A program made the translations under genes and the position numbers. The notes under the pieces were generated by a model. It was not told where the DNA came from. It ran no database searches and saw nothing but the letters and a program-made list of their open reading frames with translations. Shown piece after piece: positions 5,424-5,760 of a stretch of DNA of 5,760 nt (positions within the stretch are counted from its first letter, which is position 1; each line of letters starts with the position of its first letter). Location: NCBI GenBank assembly GCA_012727825.1, contig JAAYGH010000288.1, positions 1-5,760 of the forward strand, given 5' to 3'. The stretch comes from Trueperella sp. (GTDB lineage Bacteria; Actinomycetota; Actinomycetes; Actinomycetales; Actinomycetaceae).

Positions 5424-5429
5424 CTCCTA
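5424..5429 (-). promoter_or_regulatory. Strong Shine-Dalgarno setting the macrodomain GTG start
   Basis: The minus strand reads TAGGAG, then a 6-nt spacer and GTG at 5417. This is the best ribosome-binding site in the window and fixes the non-ATG start. It contrasts with the Shine-Dalgarno-less genes nearby. Confidence 0.8.
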
Positions 5430-5436
5430 AACTCGT

Positions 5437-5466
5437 GGCCGGCAGGTCCATCAGGAAGGGCCGGCC
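5437..5466. repeat. 7-bp GC-only inverted repeat between the GNAT and macrodomain genes
   Basis: GGCCGGC (5437-5443) and GCCGGCC (5460-5466) are exact reverse complements around a 16-nt spacer, inside the 53-bp gap. On the minus strand the hairpin would sit between the GNAT stop and the macrodomain Shine-Dalgarno. No T-run follows, so it is not a standard terminator. It could be a partial attenuator or an mRNA processing or stability element. Confidence 0.4.
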
Positions 5467-5470
5467 GTTG

Positions 5471-5760
5471 TTAAATTTCAATCCAGTAACGACGCGTGGG
5501 CGTCGAATCGGGATCTGACTGGCGGATATCTTCGAGGATGCCGCCGTTGCGCTCAATGGTAGCGGCCGATGCTTCGTTGGAATCATCGCATGTGACCAGA
5601 GCACGTTTCACTCCAAGCGCGTGCAAGCGCTCCAGCCCGAGGCGCAGCATCTGCGTGGCATAACCCTTTCGGCGTTGGTCTGGAGCCACCCAATAACCGA
5701 TGTGTCCGCCTACCTCAAGTAAATAATCGGTCAACGCGTGGCGCACGGAGAGGCGACCAA
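5471..5760 (-). CDS. GNAT-family N-acetyltransferase, 5' end cut by the window
   Basis: Only the last 95 codons are inside the window; the frame stays open to the edge at 5760, so the N-terminus is missing. The visible part contains GGHIGYWVAPDQRRKGYA, in which the beta-4 strand leads into the acetyl-CoA pyrophosphate loop (RRKGYA, the Q/RxxGxG/A motif A), then an LxxLGVKRALVTCD strand and NEASAATIERNGG, the conserved N-x-x-S-x-x-x-x-E block of GNAT domains. The protein ends in RRYWIEI. An internal GTG at 5746 could be misread as a start, but residues before it (GRLS) continue the GNAT pattern. Substrate (protein N-terminus, small amine or antibiotic) cannot be told. It is the first gene seen in a co-directional run with the macrodomain gene and focA. 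Confidence 0.9.
   Translation of the reverse strand, partial: GRLSVRHALTDYLLEVGGHIGYWVAPDQRRKGYATQMLRLGLERLHALGVKRALVTCDDSNEASAATIERNGGILEDIRQSDPDSTPTRRYWIEI

Noticed and set aside
5471..5746. Complete 91-residue GNAT starting at GTG 5746
   Set aside because: The frame is open to the window edge and the preceding residues continue the GNAT pattern; the gene is truncated by the window, not short.

Overview
The window looks like chromosomal DNA of a high-GC actinobacterium. Codon use is GC-rich, GTG starts occur, and there is a TIGR03085/maleylpyruvate-isomerase-like protein of the mycothiol-linked fold that is typical of Actinobacteria. At least one start, and perhaps three, look leaderless. 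The mixture suggests Actinomycetales (Actinomycetaceae such as Trueperella or relatives are plausible), but the genus is inference only.

Layout: (1) 157-1239, + strand, an RssA/NTE-type patatin-like serine hydrolase, ending in a short hairpin with a T-run. (2) 1280-1912, - strand, convergent with it, a TIGR03085 metal-binding protein. (3) A 165-bp divergent promoter region, then 2078-2554, + strand, a small DUF4870 membrane protein. (4) 2555-2803, a non-coding interval holding four perfect 20-bp tandem repeats that run into a very long hairpin (2653-2709), then a 14-bp perfect palindrome and a clear TATACT -10 box placed for a leaderless start. (5) 2804-3901, + strand, a YdcF/DUF218-type protein with a five-helix membrane domain. 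(6) 3898-4800, - strand, a FocA/NirC-family formate/nitrite channel whose stop codon overlaps the ydcF stop in a shared CTAG. (7) 4887-5417, - strand, an O-acetyl-ADP-ribose deacetylase-type macrodomain protein. (8) 5471 to the window end, - strand, the C-terminal part of a GNAT acetyltransferase.

The genes are mostly individual housekeeping or accessory functions and do not form one obvious pathway. GNAT, macrodomain and focA are co-directional (GNAT to macrodomain to focA) and could be partly co-transcribed, although focA has its own ribosome-binding site and a candidate promoter. No defence island, transposase, CRISPR array or RNA gene is visible. The strongest unexplained structure is the tandem-repeat/hairpin block between the DUF4870 gene and the ydcF-like gene. 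The repeated promoter geometry (-10 hexamer, exactly 6 nt, ATG, no Shine-Dalgarno) is the second.
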